From: Rhynchospora pubera
Taxonomy: Eukaryota > Streptophyta > Magnoliopsida > Poales > Cyperaceae
Direction: 5' to 3'
DNA: 64,000 bases
Assembly: GCA_028095005.1 (NCBI GenBank)
Contig: CM051459.1
Coordinates: forward strand, 277,469,229 to 277,533,228
The notes beneath the pieces were generated by a model, which saw only the letters and a list, made by a program, of their open reading frames with translations, was not told the origin of the DNA and made no database searches. The position numbers were made by a program, and so were the translations under genes. How positions within the stretch are numbered: the first letter of the stretch is position 1; each line of letters starts with the position of its first letter. This document shows, one piece after another, positions 24,392-36,519 of the stretch.

Positions 24392-26751
24392 TTAAGTACT
24401 GTTTACTTGAGAGTGGATCCATGCATTATAATTCTCATTTGAGCTTCCATCCTGTTGTAGCTTAGTGGATGCCTCCTCAGATCTAAAATGTAGGCACAAA
24501 AATAGAAATATTAACATTAACGCAAACAGTTATAAGAGAATTTGAAAATTTTATGCAAGTAATTAATCTTTTGTTGTCTGATTTGAAGTACCAGACCTCA
24601 TAGTTTCTAAAAAGGGAGTGAGATTAGCATGCAATGATAATTTGGAGGGCATCATCATCTTAATATACCATAATATCATTTTAACAGCACCATAACATTC
24701 ATCATACATTTGAAGTACCAATACTACCCTTCTTATATCATCTTATTTGAGAACCTGAAATGGCACACATGTTCTACTACATCTTAGAACTCCATGGTTG
24801 TAAATGCAAAAGTTGAATGTCTTCATAGCAGCCAAAAAAACGGTCATGCCTTTGTCTGACCATACCAGCAAAATACATTGCATGGGTCGGAACATGTCGT
24901 CTGACATTCATCCAATGATAAGTTAGTTACCAAGTTAGTTGTTCAAGTTAGTCGACAAAGATTGTATTTAAAAATATAAGTGTGTTCACTAAATATAATA
25001 GAAGAAATAAAATATAAAATAAGCGAAACTAATTTTCTCTTCGTACCATACAAAAAAATTGAGCCAACTAATATTTATCAGTTTCTACTACTTTTAGCGG
25101 CCCTGGGAGGTACTTAAAACAAAGAACTTGCACAAATAAAATATATAGAGTGAACAAAAGAGGCATAATACGCAAGACAGAGAACCTAAGGAAGAAAACG
25201 ATTCAATTGTTTACTGATATTGCATCCTATCTTGGCAGAGCACAAAATAATCGCCATATAAAAATCCAACTCTCTAAATTCGCATTGTTGAGAATCATTT
25301 TAAAATGCATATATATATGCCACTAACCTTATCAGGAGAGCCAGCGATCTTGGAGATTTTCTTTCTATACATGAAAGGAAAATGACATGGGAAACTATCA
25401 AAAAAAAAAAAAAAAAAAAAACTCTTTCCGAGTGAATTATGAAGAACAAAATCTGTAAAAGTCAATTACGGTCACTAAAAATATGCAAACCAAAATTAAG
25501 AATCATAAACAAACAATGAGATATATCCATTTGAATGAAGTGTGTTCATGGTTGACATTAAGCAAAAGTTAACTCCAGGAAAACTAAAATATTTTTGTTG
25601 CACTACATATGTAGCTAACCTGAACAGCGTTGTTACTAACAGGTACCAATATTTTATAACTTGATGAAAGCATCCCATCTTTTGTAAGGATAATGAATTG
25701 TTCATAAGAAGGGCAAGTGTTGAAAAATTTCATTAACATTTTTTTCTATCCAAATGCAATAGATTAGAATCATCATGATAAATTCATTTCTCCCTTCTCT
25801 GAACTGCTATTTATTACCTATAAGTATGAAAATACATTGATAAATACAAATCAATCTACTGACTTATGGCAAACAACTAAATTTGTATAGGGTGTGCATA
25901 TTTTATTTTGAAAAAAAAAACACAATTTTAATTACCGTTTCCATCATATTACCTGTTTTGGGACCGAATTGAGTGAACCGATGATCTATAAAAAAAACCA
26001 GTGCAAATTGTTTGCTGTATCAATTACAACGGCTTCAACACCAGCCATCAAACGAATGCTAAAACACATGACAATAACTCTCTAAGTCAATATAAGGGAT
26101 AACGTTTTTTTTACATAATAATAATATTAAATTAACTCTGAGAAACTTTCAATAATCATGGCAAAACTTCCAAGTGAAAACATAACCATAATCAGTCTCT
26201 AGCATACATACCTTCCAATTTAGATGTGAACAGATTAATTTGATTCTTGTATGAACCTGAAAAAGAAGGATCATATAAGGAGAATATACATGGAATACTT
26301 CAAAAGAATCATGCAGTATTCTATAGCTACTGCCAAACCGTTAATGATTGTAGAGTTAGACAACCGCTCAAATTGAAGAAAACATAAACTAAGCCATTGA
26401 TATGCCGAGTTAGACTACCTAACTAAAAAACAAAGTATGCTGAGCTAATAAAGATAGCACCGTTGTAACATTTTTCTCTCGATTGACAGAGAAAATGTAC
26501 CACATAATAGACCATTTCTATATTTATTTACCGCTTTTGCATACAAACCTAGCACATCAAGGTGCATAATGTCATATTTGATTGCTCACAAAAGTTGCAA
26601 AGAATAAAATTTTTGAGCTACTTCCCCAAAATCACTCAAGACACCCAAAACAGAATTCATTAACAACACAAATATTAATATGAAAGAGATAAAAAAAAAA
26701 TTCACCCATTGTTCTAGGAGATGCATCAGAGGTCACCTTGGTTGCGGTTAC
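24392..26751 (-). pseudogene. Exon-like fragments of a captured host gene
   Basis: On the minus strand a series of short segments is bounded by good splice sites. The acceptor at 26751 has an uncertain end. 26212-26256 is 45 nt, TTTCAG|...|GTATGT. 25953-26058 is TTTTAG|...|GTAATA and reads RLMAGVEAVVIDTANNLHW before a T-run disturbs the frame. 25328-25364 is 37 nt, TATAG|...|GTTAGT. A last exon, 24392-24482, encodes an acidic tail (SEEASTKLQQDGSSNENYNA...) to TAA. The series lies inside Hel-2 in the Helitron's own orientation, as expected for gene capture. I do not recognise the gene. Individual junctions are uncertain. Confidence 0.35.
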
Positions 26752-26999
26752 CTGAAAAAGACAATAAAGAGAGGGATGGATCAGGGAGTGAAATCATTAG
26801 GCATAAAAAACAACAAAGGATAATCTGATTCATACATGTTATCAACTATCTGAAATGGTTGCATAGTCACATTGTTTTTCATCTTCCAACCTACAAAGGG
26901 AACAAATAGTTTCTAATTTCCAAGAACAAATGGAACAGATAGGAGCAATGAGGAAAAAAAAACCACATTTCTCTAGGCAAGAAAGTCATAATAACAAAC

Positions 27000-29900
27000 T
27001 CTTTCATGTATTTTGCTATGAGTACTTCTTTTATTATTAAATAATAACAAACTGTTCAGAATAATATGTAAAAATAAGAAAATAATTAAACAAAAACCAT
27101 CACCAAAATCATAATAAAAATTATGATATTTTGCTATGACTGCTTCTTTTACTCTAGGCAAGAAAATAACAAAAGTTAAAAGTGTAATTACCTTTCATGT
27201 ATCGAGAGAGCAAAAAAAGATGCACCTTTGTTGTTTCCCCCTATATGCATTGATTTGGAAAACTTAGAAAGAGACTAAGAAATATTAACCAAATACCAAA
27301 TAATAGATACAAAACTAATATTCCTGTATTGATAATAAAAAATCAGCATCTCATAAATAGATGGTGCAACATGTCCTACTACCCAAAAAGGAGCTGCTCT
27401 ATTCTGAAGCAACGGAAGTCCAAATATACTTTTGAATTGACCACCTATAGCTAAACTGAATTTTATTCTCAGAGTCTAAAACAGGCATTTTAAAGACATT
27501 GCACAAATAATTTTTGTTTCTGACCGTGCAATTTTTTTAAATTCCAGGTATATAATTATACAAATAGCCATGCTCATATCTAAAAAAAGATGTGAACTTT
27601 GACTCATTCGGAATAAAATTTGGCAAGACGAAACAACCATATCAGATACCTCTTTTGTGTTGAATTCAATTAAGGAAATCAATTAAATGGTTGTTGAGTA
27701 CAGTAAGGGAAGTTAAAAAAAAAATTTAATCAGCTAATGAACTGGTGCCATATCTGGCACTATATACTTTTTTCATACCTGGACTGCCATTTTATAGCAC
27801 TTTCCTTCTTCATTCTTAATGAGGATTGATTTGAAGAAAACATATATTAAAGAACTTCTTGCTTTTTATTGCTAAATATATGATTTTCTAAAAATGATTA
27901 GCCATTACCAAGGATCAATACTGTACCACTGCAGTACAGACATCCTAACAAATTGTAAGAAACGATAAGAAACAGAGAGCACAAACTTGCAAGCATTGTA
28001 GAACAGATGAAAATAGCAGGTCCTGCAAAACAGAAAACAAAATAGAACAGAATCAGTAAGTGCTGATACAATACTGTCCAACAGAAAGACAGCATGGCTT
28101 GCCTGGCTCAACCTATCCTACAACCAAGAGCAACAATACAGAGCACAAACCACAGAAAATAAAGAAAACACAAAAGGACGACCACTGCTACGATTTCTGA
28201 GGCTGTATGGAAAAAGACAATTATGATGGAAGTTGTAGGGTTTCGTTAAGTTCAGAGAATGAAAAAGCACACTGTACGAAAATTCCCAACACTGTAAAGT
28301 ATTTTTCAGATATCAAAAGAATAAAAATAACAGTGCAAATAAACCCAGTGATTTGTGTTTTCAAAAATCATAGTTTGATTCGTCATCAAGAGGGCAAAAG
28401 CAAGTTTTCGGAAGCTAACTCAGTCAGACTAAGGCGAATTAATATGCAATTAATTTCTAGATTTGAGATACGCACTTGTAACATTGAAAAAGATAGAAGA
28501 AAAAACATATCACCGAATTAATTTACAGATATGCAATTTTACTTTTTCAGCAATGAAGAGCGATACGCACCTGCAGGCATCGACATGAACCTGTAGTTTT
28601 GTCCTGTAATCTTCACTGGCCGCCTCTTTTTTTTCCTTCCTAAGATGCGCCAAGGGAGAAAGAAGCAACGGTGCCGATCAGAGCTCGCCAACAGCAACAC
28701 AGCATAGCATACTGTCCAACTACGATTTCTAGAAAATTGTAAACTCCAGGAGACAGAAAGAACATACCTTGAAAAGTAACAGCAAAACAGCCGAGATGAC
28801 TGCGGCAAGGTAGCAGCATAACAACAGATTCGCAGCAGAACACACCAGATAGAAAATAGCAGCGCTGACAGGACGAAAAAATTATAGAGACAACAGCCCA
28901 AGCCAGCAGCATGACCAGTCAAAAACAACACTAAACAAAGAGAAGGATAAAGCAACACTACCTCAGAACTTCAGCACAGATACGGAGCGCAAGCAGAAAC
29001 AGAAAATTAGGGGAAAAAAGGAAAACAAACAAAAGGGAAAGCAGTGTATACCAAACAGAGAGAGAAGCAAAGCAAGCAGGCTAGAACAGTAGAGTATGCG
29101 GAGACTGCGGCAGGTAAAGACCATGGTAAAGGACCTTCGAGAAAAGGCAAAAATCGCAGCACAGTGCTCCGTACAAACCGTAATCAGCAACAGGAATGGA
29201 GGAGGCATGGACCGCGCGGAGAGAAAAGTCAAGAGAGATCAAGTAAGAACCAACAGAGCGAAGGATTGCAAAACGAAACCCAACCAATCCATCGATAGAT
29301 CTGCCTGCGTCACAAAAACTCGCTACAACACAGAAAGACGGCCACACAAAATCAGGAGAGGGCAGACCAACCCATCGGAAGCCCACGCGCAGAACAGGTT
29401 GGCCAACAACTCAGCACAATAGTAACAGACAGCTGCTATCTGCACCAGCTCACCCCAAGGCTGAGCCTAGAAAGAGAAGGAAAAGAACCCACTACAGACC
29501 TAGGATCGTATGGCTCAGATGAAAAGCAGCAGAAGGGAACGGACGGAGGGGATTTAAAGCCAGTCTACAGTCCTCCCTCAGCTTGAAATTGAGATACTTA
29601 TAATGTGCCCATTGCATTCTACCATGTTTTGTAATCATTATTGGGATCCATTTTTTTTTCAAATAATTGATTTATATCAGCAGCCTTTTACACCAACAAA
29701 TTCCCTGGTGTCACCTAAATTTTATCAAAAGAATAAGGGATCAGATTTTGTACGATAAAGACTTAAAATTAACTTGTACCCAACACTCCTTCACTTGGAT
29801 AAATTCCATAAAAAATAGATTTAAATAGAAAATATACCAAAAGGAAAAAATGTAAATGATTAAAGAAGATGTAATGGTCCACAAAATATATATTGAGCAC

Positions 29901-32900
29901 AAAACTCATGAGGAATTAATACTACACTCGGAGAATATATACGATTAAAGTTCATCTAAACAGATCTCTTCTTTTATCACACAGTTTTTTGGTTCAGTGA
30001 GGAAAAGGAAAAGAAATGAAAAACAGTTCTCTTGCCTTTTTTCTGAGCTCGATTTTCCTAGTTGCCTTTTTTACTTTGTGTTGAATGCTGCAGAATTCAA
30101 AAAAAATAAGAATGATCTTATAATAGCCAGCATGTTTCATAATTAGATTAGACCACTGCATTTATTAAATAATACAGAAATTGGATCGAAGCAGACCAAA
30201 ACCACACTGAGAAATTTGATCATTAGTTCTGTTCATATCAAATGCTCGACCATCACTTTTTTTAAGAGCATTTCAGTATCAAACATATCAAACTGACAGG
30301 ACTAATATTCTCAAGCAATTGAGTTTTTCATTAACAGACTCTAGACTTTTTACATATCAAACATATCAATTGAGTTGTTCATTAACTTTGTTCAATGAGG
30401 GTATATTTGTCAGCACCTACAAACATATCAAGCTGATATTTTTAAGAAGGCTCAGATTTTATGTCTTTAGAGCATTTGAGTAAGATTAACTAACAAAAAA
30501 AAATATGCTGGAGTAACAGTCAGCCAGGTAGGTCATCCTTTTGTTTTCCTTACAAAAAAGAACTCTAAAAGATTAGCACATTTACTGTAAAAGGGCCTCC
30601 CATTGTATTTTTTTGTGGAAAGCCACAGTAAGATAAAAAGAAAGAAACGAAAGTGCTCAATTAGCTCCTACAAAAAAGGTACAATGCCCACAGACCTGTG
30701 ATTTTTCCTCAGGTTTTTCAAACATACAATTTTCAAACATATAACAATAATGCAAACACAAAACAAAGATGTAAAAGCGATGAGCATTTAAATCAATAAT
30801 AATAATGCTTATCAGCTATTCCAATGGCAATTATGGATCAGTTAGCTCAATAATCATTTCCACATAAAATCTAAAAAAAATGATCCACAATTTTGATTGT
30901 CCGTAACTAATCAAACCAAGCCATGAAGAAACAAACAAACTTAATATTAGACAATGGTGATTAGAAATTACACTGGGCTTGCCACAGAACCATAAATTTC
31001 CAAACCTGAGCTAATAAATATATACGACATAAACATAGCTAAAAAAATGAGCTTATTAGAACAACTGCAAACCGATTTGAAACTAACTAATGAAAACCAT
31101 TTTACAAAAAAGAACAAAACTGTGAGCTTACAAACTGATTGATTACGCTATTCCTTTTTTCACCCTCTTCATGATATCATGGCTCTTTTATAAAAATAAT
31201 TTGTAATTTAAATGAAATGAACTCAGCAAGTGAAAATATCAGTTCAATTTGTTCTCAATTGTACACAATATTAGATGTGATAGCGACAAATGGAAGAAAT
31301 GTTGGTGGCATCATTCATTTCAGACTAATTATTTTCAATGGAAATGAAATCACCTAGCACATTGAATGGAGATGAAAGATGGAATCATTCAATTTAGACC
31401 ATTTTTTAACTGAAGAAAGAAAACGTACCTTCTCCCAGCACCATATTCTGCATTTAAGAATGTTCGTTCAATTTAGACCTCTATTGCATAATTATCGATC
31501 CAAAAACTTTCACATCAATTGCCAAATTAGCCTCCCAAATACAAAGCAAAAAAAAAAAAAAACTGTCAAGCTGGCTGAACTAAGAAAGAATCGATTGTTA
31601 GGACTCAGAAAGAATTAGTCCTCAGGAATAGATCTCTTTGTATTAATACTGTGGAGAAACTGTCTTGCAAGAAGAGGACAGAAAGACACCAAGCAGCACA
31701 CAGGATGTGCTGGCATGATGGACAACCATGCAAAAGGGGAAAAAATAGATAAAATGAGACAACAACATGAACAATCAAGATCTATATCAACCAAACCAAG
31801 ATATGAACAGATCGTAACAATGAATGACCAAAGAAATCAAGAAGCACAAACCTGAAAGGACCAGATCACCAGACAAAGCAACCACAGAGAACTGAAGAGC
31901 AGGCCCTGGAAAAAACAAAAGAGAGAACATCAGAAGAAAGAACAGCGGGATGAGTGAGTTTTTTATGAAAAACAAAACAACAACCACGCGAACAACCCAA
32001 AGAACCACCCACACCAAGAACCGCAAGCAACCCGAAAAATCAAGCAACAACGATATCAGAAAAACAATCAAAACAGTGAAGCACTAAATTTGGTACTCCC
32101 CCAAATGAAGGCAAGAACAGAAATCAAAATAAAATGACAGCAAGCTAGCAAAACCAAACAACAGACTGGCTCAATTAGGCGCAAGACAACCTCAAATAAG
32201 TCGGCTCAATCAGACAACAAACACAGAACCGACCCCAAACAGACTAAAAAATACCATACCAGCACTAATTTTGCATTTAAATCCAATTAGGCAAAAATAA
32301 AGTAAATTAACAGCGAAAAAAAGCATAAATTCATAAAATTTAACACTGTGATGCCAAAATTAAAGGTTAAAAATTGAGTAAGAGAGAGAAAAAAACATAT
32401 GCCGTGAACAAACCTGGAAAGCAAAGGAAAACACCTGTGAAGAGGAAGGAGGAAGAACGGAGCCATGGCGAGAGAGAGAAAAGGTAGACAGTCGAGCTGC
32501 CATCCCACTACTCTTCTTTTTCTTGACTCGTCCCAAAGCCTTCGAGAGAAGCCAATACCCAGCACAGTTCGCCGTACCCATTGAAATCAGGAGAAAGTAC
32601 AGAAGAGGAATGGGCATCGTGCGGAGAAAAGGGGAATCGGATCCAATGAAGGCTAGGTCATCGCTAGCCCACGCGATTTGGTTTGCTGATTGGGTATAGA
32701 AACAGGCATAGCCCACGCAATTTGCACAGAAACTACAACATAAAACCCAAAGAATCACAGCTAGGTCATCGTTGGCCTACATGGAGAAAGAAGACCAAAC
32801 CAGAAACCACCAAAAAAAAGTACAGTGCAAGAAACGGAGGGCTCAGATGCAACACATGAGAAGGGAATGGATGGACGGGATTCGAAGTTAGTCTACAGTT
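27000..32900. other. Helitron body without recognisable genes
   Basis: Apart from the 5'-end-like copy at 29490-29594, this part of Hel-2 is AT rich with scattered GC-richer blocks (28550-29560, 31800-32080, 32400-32800). The ORFs in these blocks on both strands lack domain character. I see no LTR, snoRNA or tRNA. Confidence 0.4.
29490..29594 (-). repeat. Internal Helitron 5'-end-like sequence
   Basis: The roughly 100 bp ending at 29594 match the last 100 bp of Hel-2 (to 32922), including GTCTACAGT and CTTGAAATTGAGA in the same order. Even the next 10 bases, TACTTATAAT, agree. It looks like a second Helitron 5' terminus inside Hel-2. Confidence 0.5.
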
Positions 32901-33789
32901 CTTTCCCAACTTGAAATTGAGATACTTATAATTGAAAGAGTGAATTAATGGGCCACTATGTCATATGGATTTGGCCCACTTAATCTCTGAAAATTCAGCC
33001 ATGAAGAGGGCAATTTCGTCCAGAAGAAAATAGGAAGAGAGAAACCTAATTATGGAAATGTTCCATATAAATATAGGTTGTTTCTTTGGGAACAAGCCAG
33101 CAGAATTTTTCTCTCTCTCTCTCCCTCCCTTTGGCTGACGGCTACACAAAAGAAAAATAAGTTTTTCGCTTGTGGATCTGCGCCTCATCTCCTTTCTATA
33201 GCTCATGCGTTGAGCACCTCCTTCCTCGTAGTAATCGGTTAATCGCACACGAAGGAAAAACAGGGAATTAGCGATCGTCTCGGACAAGCTAGCACTTGTC
33301 TTGAGACTTTGGTTAATCTCCTAGGTGGACTCGAGGCAACCAGAGACAGTCGTGAAGAGATGAGCACGCCACCGACTCCAAAAGATTGGATTCGAGTCTT
33401 CCGGATACGATTTCGGAAGAGGTAACCTCCTACGCTTCTCCTTTTAACGTGATAATCACTTGAATAACTAGATCCGTTTTTCGTACGTATTAATTCCTTG
33501 TTAAATGTTAATAAAAATTAAAATTGCACGTGGACTTGAGTTCCTAACATGGAAGAAAAATGCCATCGCTTGTCATCACACATCAGTGCTTTGAAGAGTG
33601 GTCCATCGTCGCCCTTCCCAATGCTCTCCTCACCTTCTTTCACCCGGAGCTTGCCATCGTTGAGAGCCACGACTCAGTAGGCCCATTGCTCAACACGTGA
33701 TCTCTGTCCCATCCATCCCTTTGTCATCCGTGCTCTTCTCACCTCATCCGGCGCTTCCTCCCCCAATCTCCTTCCTCAATTGTTATTTT

Positions 33790-34230
33790 TTGTTTACTTT
33801 ATTTATTTATATGTTCAATTTATTTATCTATGTGTTCACTTTATGCAATATATGATTCAATTTTGTTTTTGTTATTATAAGTGTTCACTTTATTTGTTAT
33901 ATCAGTTCATGTTAAAATGTTATATATGTTCACTTTGTTTATAATATATGTTCATTTTATTGTTATAAGTGTTCACTTTATTTTTTATACAAATTTATTA
34001 TGTTATATATGTTCACTTTGTTTATTATATATGTTCAACTTCATCATTATAAGTGTTTACTTTATTTTATTAAATTGTTCATTTTATTTTTGTATTTAGT
34101 ATTCAATTTTATCTTTTATAACGGTTAAATCTATTATTATAGATGCTCTCTTTGTTTATCATGTCAGTTCATAACAATGTTCGCTTTATTTGTTCAATCC
34201 ATTTATTTTATGTGTGCTTTACTTTATTGC
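33790..34230 (+). repeat. AT-rich minisatellite, TATATGTTCACTTTGTTTAT units
   Basis: Degenerate tandem units of about 28-40 bp share GTTCACTTTATTTGTTAT. A shorter block of the opposite orientation lies at 22000-22205, on the other side of LTR A1. Before A1 inserted, the two blocks would have faced each other about 0.3 kb apart. The preceding 33550-33790 is pyrimidine-rich unique DNA with no clear gene. Confidence 0.6.
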
Positions 34231-34443
34231 TGCATATGTTCATTTTGTTTTTTTTGTTTTTATTTTATTGTTATATATCTTCATCTTGATAACGCGCCAT
34301 AGCTCACGTGGAGATTGAGGGAAGGAGATGGAGGGGAGAGAAGGGAAGGGATAGAAGGGAGAGAGGGAATGAGAGAAGGTTGAAGGGGAGAGGCAGAATA
34401 AAGAAGGGAAAACGAAGGTAAGGAGGTCGTGCGAGAGGCAGAA

Positions 34444-34620
34444 CAAGGAAGAGGCACGATTTTCTTTTTTACTTGAGTGATGACGCGCAATGATTTTTTT
34501 AGCGATGACACTTTTATCATATCTCTTGCGCGACGAGGGAGAAGCGCGATTTACGTTTTTACTCGAGTGATGGCTCGCGATGATTTTTTTAGCAATGACA
34601 CTTTATCATTTCTGATTTTT
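34444..34620 (+). repeat. Two-copy ~90-bp tandem repeat
   Basis: GCGATTTTC...GAGTGATGACGCGCAATGATTTTTTTAG and GCGATTTAC...GAGTGATGGCTCGCGATGATTTTTTTAG are diverged direct copies ending in GATGACACTTTTATCAT-like sequence. Confidence 0.7.
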
Positions 34621-34631
34621 TTAAACATAAA

Positions 34632-34916
34632 GGGTGTATTTGGTTGCCTCCACGGCTCCACGAATAGACTGTTCGCGAACGACCGTAGTTAGCGAGAACC
34701 AAACGCCTCACGAACTAGGCGAATAAGGAAATGTTAAAGATATGTCCTAGAAGTCAATCAGTTGGTGACTAAATGAGTAATAAAAATTTGAATTGCACAT
34801 GGATTTGAGTTCCTAATAGGAACTTCTTGGGTTGTTCGTGGTTCTCGATTTTCACGAACTGGAGGCTGTTCGTGGGCCTTTGTTCGTCCCTTGTTCACGG
34901 TTAAACCAAACACATC
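34632..34916. mobile_element. MITE with GGGTGTATTTGGTT ends, split by LTR A2
   Basis: The terminal inverted repeats are GGGTGTATTTGGTT and AACCAAACACATCC, flanked by AAA on both sides. The interior repeats CACGAA/TTCGTG motifs. The element is interrupted by the remnant LTR at 34732-34818. Confidence 0.65.
34732..34818 (+). mobile_element. LTR A2, internally deleted Angela-like LTR
   Basis: Only 87 bp remain: the LTR start TGTTAAAGATATGTCCTAG and the LTR end (TTGCACATGGATTTGAGTTCCTAA), with about 1.7 kb missing between them. The flanks GGAAA and GGAAC suggest the original TSD. Confidence 0.7.
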
Positions 34917-36221
34917 CAAAAAATGATTGAGATGTGAGATGTCAAGGGATCTTCCCCTGAGCCCATAAATTGGCCTGTAATTAATGGGTACCATATTAAA
35001 ATTGGGCCTGAAACTAATATATCATATTAATCCGGATTAGGCTTCATCTATCGCTGGATTTTCGCTGCATGTAAATCAGCAAATGTGGTTGCATATCGAA
35101 TATAGACATGGCAAAGAGATACTGAATGATATTCACTAGTAAGGCTTTTGGAGTGAAGCACCGGTGGACTTGTTACATGTGATGTGGAATGTATCATCCC
35201 TGTAGCAGCCAGGACGGATTCCAATTTCCAAAAGGACATGGGATGGCGATGTTGTCGCATTTGTCGGGCATCTAGGCAACGACATTATCAGTGAAGGCGA
35301 TGCAGCCAAAGCTGTTGGCAATGACATTTTCAGTGAAGTCGATGCAGCCAAAGCCGCTGGCAATAGGCTAATGCTAATCAGCAGTAAGTATACAAAGCGC
35401 TCTAATTATCTCACACAAGCCATTTATGGATTTGATTTCACATGCTACTTTATGAAATTTGTAAAGTGAACTTTTGTAACTAGGAATCCTTTATTAAATG
35501 AAGGAAATGGAAAATTACAACAACAACAATAATTAAGTATTTTGTCCCAAATAAGTTGGAGTTGGCTAGAAAAAAAAATCCAACAAGAAGAAACATCCGA
35601 AAATAAAATAATATATATAAAAGGATCAAAAATACAATTTGAATGCATAGTACTTTAATTATAAGCTGAAATTTTTTTGCAGGCCTTGAGAGCATCATTA
35701 CTATCCACCGTCTCTACGGTGCACTTTTGTACATTTTGTGCTGCAAGTTCAACAGACCTCTGCACTCCGATCACCTGTGAATTTGTGAGGGCTAGGTTTT
35801 CTTCCATGACCTAGTTTCGTCATATGGAATGAAACAAATTTTATTAAGAAAAAGAATATATATGTATCATCTAGCACTGGAAGTAAAATCCTTCTTTTTA
35901 TCAAACTAACTTAAACGCACCTACTGAGTACGTCCTAGCATCACACATTTATTCTTATTACATCATGGAAAAATAATATAAAAGTACAAAAAAATACCAT
36001 AAGATTGATTACAATCATCAAAACTTGAGCAGATTTTTTTTTTTTTTTTTGAAAGAACAGCCTCCTTGTTAGAGTTCTTGTAGAGAAAAAAAAAAAAGAA
36101 AAAAGATTTAGAGGGTCTTATTAGCCTTACAATATCATTTCATCATAGGCTAATTAATTAAGTTGTCTTACAACCTTTTCAGTACATTAAAAAGAGTTGC
36201 AAATTTTTTTTTTAAGGAATT
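34917..36221. other. Spacer with a coding-like 45-bp tandem repeat
   Basis: 35275-35319 and 35320-35364 are direct copies of a 45-bp unit. It stays open in one plus frame, encoding SE(G/V)DAAKA(V/A)GNDI-type repeats preceded by DGDVVAFVGHLG. A possible acceptor TTTTTTGCAG|G is at about 35682. This may be a gene remnant, but I cannot link it to a family. The rest is AT-rich with nothing recognised. Confidence 0.3.
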
Positions 36222-36323
36222 TGACCATTAGAGATCCAACGGTAAAATGTATTACCTTTACTTTTAGCGCCTATAAAAGGCTTCGTGTATTCTTGTAAAA
36301 AAGATCATATAGAAATAAGAAAA
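36222..36323 (+). mobile_element. Copia LTR fragment, 5' side (split by LTR A3)
   Basis: The sequence GATCCAACGGTAAAA...CTATAAAAGGC (TATA box 36271-36278) ...CTTGTAAAAAAGATCA is related to 52231-52384. The match resumes on the far side of LTR A3 at 48584-48643 (CATTCATTATTAAGAAATCC). This is the 5' LTR of the decayed copia element whose RT lies at 50.5-52.2 kb. A3 inserted into it. Confidence 0.6.
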
Positions 36324-36519
36324 TATTGGAGTTATGTTCTATAAATCAATATTTTAATGATGTAATTTTAATTTATTTCATTGAAGATATTTGATCATTT
36401 GTTTCTAGAGTTTATTATTGAAAGATCATTCAGGTTGAGGATTTGAATTGTAGATCTCTATAAATCAACCATTAGAATGATAATAATAAATCTAAATCGT
36501 CCATAATCTGAATAATTAA

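Larger units (their letters stand above)
23422..32922 (-). mobile_element. Hel-2, non-autonomous Helitron inside LTR A1
   Basis: On the minus strand the 3' end has an 8-bp hairpin, CATCGCGC/GCGCGATG (23432-23439 and 23443-23450, 3-nt loop), then 10 nt ending in CTAG (23422-23425) against host T. The 5' end, A|TCTCAATTTCAAG, is at 32922. Insertion between host A and T with no TSD fits Helitrons. Outside the two ends, LTR A1 sequence continues. No RepHel or RPA frame is seen. The body contains exon-like fragments (24392-26751) and a second 5'-end-like sequence at 29594. The 3' end is more certain than the 5' end. Confidence 0.7.
22273..33549 (+). mobile_element. Solo LTR A1, Angela-like Ty1/copia, split by Hel-2
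   Basis: It starts TGTTAGAGATATGTCCTAG and ends TTCCTAACA, with TSD TGGAA on both sides (22268-22272, 33550-33554). With the Helitron 23422-32922 removed, about 1.78 kb remains, which matches the other copies in the window. The start and length resemble Angela/BARE LTRs (known family trait). There is no PBS, PPT or coding region, so this is a solo LTR formed by LTR-LTR recombination before the Helitron arrived. Confidence 0.85.

Noticed and set aside
28539..29422. Several ORFs of 84-139 codons on both strands
   Set aside because: They overlap on both strands in a GC-richer part of Hel-2, with no recognisable domain or consistent splice pattern.
34240..34520. Pro/Ser-rich ORFs near 34.3 kb
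   Set aside because: Produced by GGGAGAG-type low-complexity DNA; no start context, domain or splice sites.
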